A stretch of DNA of 64,000 nt, taken from positions 1,240,001-1,304,000 of the forward strand of contig OZ037880.1 in NCBI GenBank assembly GCA_964035575.1, read 5' to 3'. Under the pieces are notes generated by a model. It saw only the letters and a program-made list of their open reading frames with translations. It was not told the DNA's origin and searched no databases. How positions within the stretch are numbered: position 1 is the first letter of the stretch; each line of letters begins with the position of its first letter. The translations under genes were made by a program, and so were the position numbers. The DNA comes from Rhynchopus sp. YZ270_cl-10. Its lineage: Eukaryota; Euglenozoa; Diplonemea; Diplonemida; Diplonemidae. Shown here one piece after another: positions 60,714 to 64,000 of the stretch.

Positions 60714-62318
60714 AAGCAGGGACGGGATTGTGAGCGTCGCACATCTATCCTTCCCAGCTTTCCTTAACACCAAAACTAGCTACAACTCCTTGTTTCAGTT
60801 TCAAGTCTTTGACAAAAGCAAAAGAAAATACCTTGTTTATGTGGTCTTTTTTTTTTTTTTAAATGCTGGGCGGCACATTAAATTAAATGCCTTATTTTTT
60901 TCGTTTCTCTATTATTTTGGGTGATGAATCGCAGCTGCGAGGCTTCGGTTTCATCATATAACTTATCTATTTTTGCCCTTTAGGTTCCAGCCGAACCTTC
61001 TTCTTCTTCTTCTTCTTCTTCTTCTTCTTTTTTTTTTTTTTTTGCCTACTGCTTTATGCCTGATCTACTTTTTACTGGCCGCTTCTTTATTTTTTTGCGG
61101 CCTTTATAGACCATTGTTATGTGGCCCACGTACAGCGTCTTTATTGAGTGCATGCGTTCGTGTCCCATTCCTATTCCTATTCCTATTCCCATTTCTATTC
61201 CCATTCCCTTTCCCCCCGTCCCCGAATTTTTCTGTCGTCGTTCTGCTGGGACAGTGGCGGGGATGGCATTCCCATTCCCCCCACATCTCCCATGGCGAAT
61301 GACATCGGAGCTCTTTATTTATTATGATATTGCTAATACTGCAAAGGGAGGTGGCGCCTTGTTGTGTCCGCGTTCCACTCCCCATGTTTCGCATGCCAGT
61401 GCAGCCCTGTTGCCTCAGCGACGTCTCTGCATACCACAACCACAAAAGAAACATGGCTGCGGTGGCCGGCCCTGTGTCCAACCGTTCCCCACCATTCCCT
61501 CCCCTAGCGTGCACCACCCATACACGTGGGCACGACACGGGAGGGGTGGACGGGAGAAGAGGTGGATGATTGGTCCATGTCCCTTTTGCTTCACTTTTTC
61601 ACTTATCACTTTATCACGTTCACCCCTTTTTTTCTTCTTTTCTATGCTTGATTCTGAAATTGGCTCTGCGGCGGGGCTTTGTATGTCTCCAAGCTGCGCC
61701 AGGGACTTCGACTTCAGCGTTTTCTGCTTCCCCCCCCATCCCCCATCCCCCCCTTTTCTTTGTCCTATACCTTCAAAATTGCTTCTCTTGACTTCCATAC
61801 ATACAGTTCCATTTTATTTTTCGGTATCCACCTTTCTTGTTCATCATTATGTGCGCAAGAAAACGAGACCAAACAAAACCACCCTTTCCCTTTCCCGCAT
61901 AGTTGCCAAGCTAGATACAGCGGGAACAGATGTGCACAGCAAAGAAACCAGAGGATACATTTCTGAGCTGAGCCTGTGGGTGTGTATGCGTTTGTGTGTA
62001 TATGGGGTGTGTGACCGAGCCTCTGCTCGAACGAGGCTCGGGGGGGAAACATGCCGAAGATACAACAGATGGAACAAAAATAAAACATGCACAATCCATT
62101 AACTACGCCAAAGACAAAAGAAAAAAAAGAAAAATAGAACACACCTCCCCTCTTTTTCTCCCATACAACACCCCCATGCCCAATAAACCAAATCCCACCC
62201 CACGACAGAACACTTGTATCCATTCATATTTGTTAACTACACAACAGACAAAGAGCCGCAGCCACACAACAAGCCTGTTGCACACGTTGCAGCTTCGGGT
62301 TCATCTTGCAAGGCGACC
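60714..62318. other. Spacer of the tandem unit (copy 3)
   Basis: As the copy 2 spacer, including the same lengths of the CTT and C tracts. Confidence 0.75.
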
Positions 62319-64000
62319 ATGGTGGCACCCAGGATGCTGCTGCTGGCATGTGTTGCTGTGTCGGTGTCCGGACACGGGTACGTGGAGTCGCCGCCGTCGC
62401 GCGGGTTTGGCTGCAAGACTGGGCTGAACTCCGGGTGCGGGTCTGTGCAGTTTGAGCCGCAGAGCGTGGAGGGTCCTGACGGGTGGCCTTCGGGGGGCCC
62501 TGCGGAGGGGACGCTGGCGGCTGCGGGGCGGGCAAACTTTGGGGAGTTGAACGCGCAGACGCCGACACGCTGGGGGAAGACTGCGATTGCGAGCGGTGCT
62601 AATGTGTTCACGTGGCAGTTCCGTGCAGCACACGTGACGCGCGACTACAGGTACTACATCACACGTGTGGGGTGGAACCAGAACGCGCCGCTGGGGACGG
62701 CGTCGTTTGACACAACGCCGTTCTGCGTGGTGGACGGGCAGATGCTGAAGCCAACAGGCCCTGCGAGCCACACGTGCACGGTGCCCACACGCTCGGGGTA
62801 CCACGTTGTGCTTGCTGTGTGGGACGTGGGTGACACCCCTGCAAGCTTCTACAACGCGATTGACGTGACCATTGGTGGTGCGGGCCCGACTCCGCCTGGC
62901 CCTGTGCCCGTGCCAACACCGCCCACACCGCCTGTTGTGCCTGTTCCGCCACCGACGCCAACGATGCCTGTGCCCACACCACCGACGCCGCCGGTGCCGG
63001 TGCCTGTCCCGTCGTCGGGTGGATGCACGGGTGGTGCGGAGGTGGCTGCGTGGGGCACGTGCGTGGCCGCACCACACTGCTGTGCGTCGGGGACGACGTG
63101 CTACGAGCAGGACCAGTGGTACGCGCAGTGCAAGCCGTCCTGCTCCACGGCAGACGGGTGGACGTGCCGTGTTCTCGGAGCGGGCTCAGCACCAACGCCG
63201 CCCACACCTCCGGCACCAGTTCCCGTCCCCCCTGTGCCGGTGCCAACAGCTCCGGTGCCGACAGCGCCAGTGCCGACAGCGCCAGTACCAACAGCCCCAG
63301 TTCCGACAGCGCCAGTGCCAACAGCGCCAGTGCCGACAGCGCCAGTTCCAACAGCCCCAGTTCCGACAGCTCCAGTGCCGACAGCCCCAGTTCCAACAGC
63401 CCCAGTGCCAACAGCGCCAGTACCAGCACCGGTGCCAACTGTGTCTGGATCGCGGTCGGACTCGCGGATGATTGCCTTCCTGGGGAACTGGCAGGCGTGC
63501 CCGACAGACGCACAGCTGGAGCACTACACTCACATCATGATCTCGTTTGCGGTGACGTACACATACAACCCAACGAAGAACGTGTGTGACGCGAGCTGCA
63601 ACATCGGGGCGCCTGTGCCTGTGTGCGCGAACCAGGCACACCCAGACCTGGTGGCACGTTGGCGTGCGGCAGGGAAGAAGGTGGTTGTGTCCTTTGGCGG
63701 GGCCGGGATGGGAGGTTCCTGGGCAGGGGACGTGAACGACTGCTGGGACTACTGCTTTGGGAAGGAGGCACACGTGGTGTCGCAGCTGACGTCGATTGTG
63801 GCGGCGCAGAACTTCGACGGTGTGGACATCGACTACGAGTACTACCACGAGGACGGGGGTGCACGCGGGTTCTCGCGCGGGGCTGAGGCGCAGACGTTCC
63901 TGCGGGAGGTGACTGTGGGGCTGAAGCAGCAGCTGCCTGCGGGGAGTCTGGTGACACACGCGCCGATGGAGCCGGACATGATGCCTGGACGTGGGTACTA
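62319..64000 (+). CDS. Secreted LPMO-chitinase fusion, copy 4 (cut by window end)
   Basis: The first 560 codons are present and match copies 1-3: signal peptide, AA10 domain, CBM1-like module, 12-repeat linker and the GH18 domain through DGVDIDYE. The frame is open to the last base, so the gene continues outside the window; it is not broken. Confidence 0.92.
   Translation, partial: MVAPRMLLLACVAVSVSGHGYVESPPSRGFGCKTGLNSGCGSVQFEPQSVEGPDGWPSGGPAEGTLAAAGRANFGELNAQTPTRWGKTAIASGANVFTWQFRAAHVTRDYRYYITRVGWNQNAPLGTASFDTTPFCVVDGQMLKPTGPASHTCTVPTRSGYHVVLAVWDVGDTPASFYNAIDVTIGGAGPTPPGPVPVPTPPTPPVVPVPPPTPTMPVPTPPTPPVPVPVPSSGGCTGGAEVAAWGTCVAAPHCCASGTTCYEQDQWYAQCKPSCSTADGWTCRVLGAGSAPTPPTPPAPVPVPPVPVPTAPVPTAPVPTAPVPTAPVPTAPVPTAPVPTAPVPTAPVPTAPVPTAPVPTAPVPTAPVPAPVPTVSGSRSDSRMIAFLGNWQACPTDAQLEHYTHIMISFAVTYTYNPTKNVCDASCNIGAPVPVCANQAHPDLVARWRAAGKKVVVSFGGAGMGGSWAGDVNDCWDYCFGKEAHVVSQLTSIVAAQNFDGVDIDYEYYHEDGGARGFSRGAEAQTFLREVTVGLKQQLPAGSLVTHAPMEPDMMPGRGY

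Larger units (their letters stand above)
50468..64000 (+). repeat. Head-to-tail tandem array of a 3.9-kb gene unit
   Basis: Units: 50468-54381 (3914 bp), 54382-58290 (3909), 58291-62199 (3909) and 62200 to the window end (partial). Each holds a 5' leader, a 2304-bp gene and a spacer of about 1.6 kb. The proteins of the three complete copies are identical. The 5-bp length difference between unit 1 and the others is fully explained by a CTT/T tract (6 bases shorter in units 2 and 3, at about 53173 and 57089) and a C run (one base longer in units 2 and 3, at about 53912 and 57821). The array continues beyond the window, so copy number is unknown. Confidence 0.95.

Noticed and set aside
50468-64000. 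Tandem array as a pure assembly artefact
   Set aside because: Unit 1 differs from units 2 and 3 in two simple-sequence tracts and has its own left border. I cannot exclude that the number of identical later units is wrong.

Overview
This is eukaryotic nuclear DNA, most likely from an aerobic protist. Coding exons are GC-rich. They are interrupted by short GT-AG introns, most with a GTATG-type donor and a pyrimidine-rich acceptor. Intergenic DNA is AT-rich and full of A/T homopolymers and short repeats. All 16 genes or gene copies I can support lie on the + strand. Each recognised start codon has a pyrimidine tract plus AG about 2 to 60 nt upstream, which suits spliced-leader trans-splicing in one-directional gene clusters. 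Together with a pair of MKT1-type paralogues and a PH-domain AGC kinase, this makes a euglenozoan (diplonemid-like) source my best guess. That is an inference, not a proof.

Layout. 1-8616 has no gene and is dense in repeats; it includes a 2.6-kb DNA transposon (3158-5771) flanked by a 9-bp target duplication. 8617-29137 is gene-dense: a basic nuclear-type protein, SDHAF4, Nop9, a kelch protein, a protein of unknown family, a membrane-anchored methyltransferase, a coiled-coil protein, a secreted pepsin-type protease and MKT1-like A. 29138-34407 is repeats. 34408-37649 is MKT1-like B. 37650-41841 is repeats. 41842-44644 is a PH-AGC kinase. 44645-49310 is repeats. 49311-50339 is a SARAF-like ER protein. 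From 50468 to the window end runs a head-to-tail array of a 3.9-kb unit, each carrying one gene for a four-part secreted chitinolytic enzyme (AA10 LPMO, CBM1-like, GH18, CBM1-like).

The most unusual content is in the intergenic DNA and the longer introns. At least nine families of short elements (about 40-100 nt), tens of copies in all, share one plan: a small hairpin followed by a conserved single-stranded tail, often ending in a T or A run. Within families the stem sequence changes on both sides while loop and tail stay fixed, as expected of a folded RNA. Nearly all copies point the same way as the genes. Some sit in introns that are short and empty in the paralogous gene, so the elements have moved or been inserted. 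I name them hp-A to hp-I here; these are my labels.

Functionally the genes are mostly housekeeping: rRNA processing (Nop9), respiratory complex II assembly (SDHAF4), post-transcriptional control (two MKT1-like scaffolds), lipid/Ca2+ signalling (PH-AGC kinase, SARAF). The chitinase array and the secreted protease suggest an organism that digests external polymers. I saw no tRNA, rRNA or CRISPR, and no virus-like element that I could recognise.
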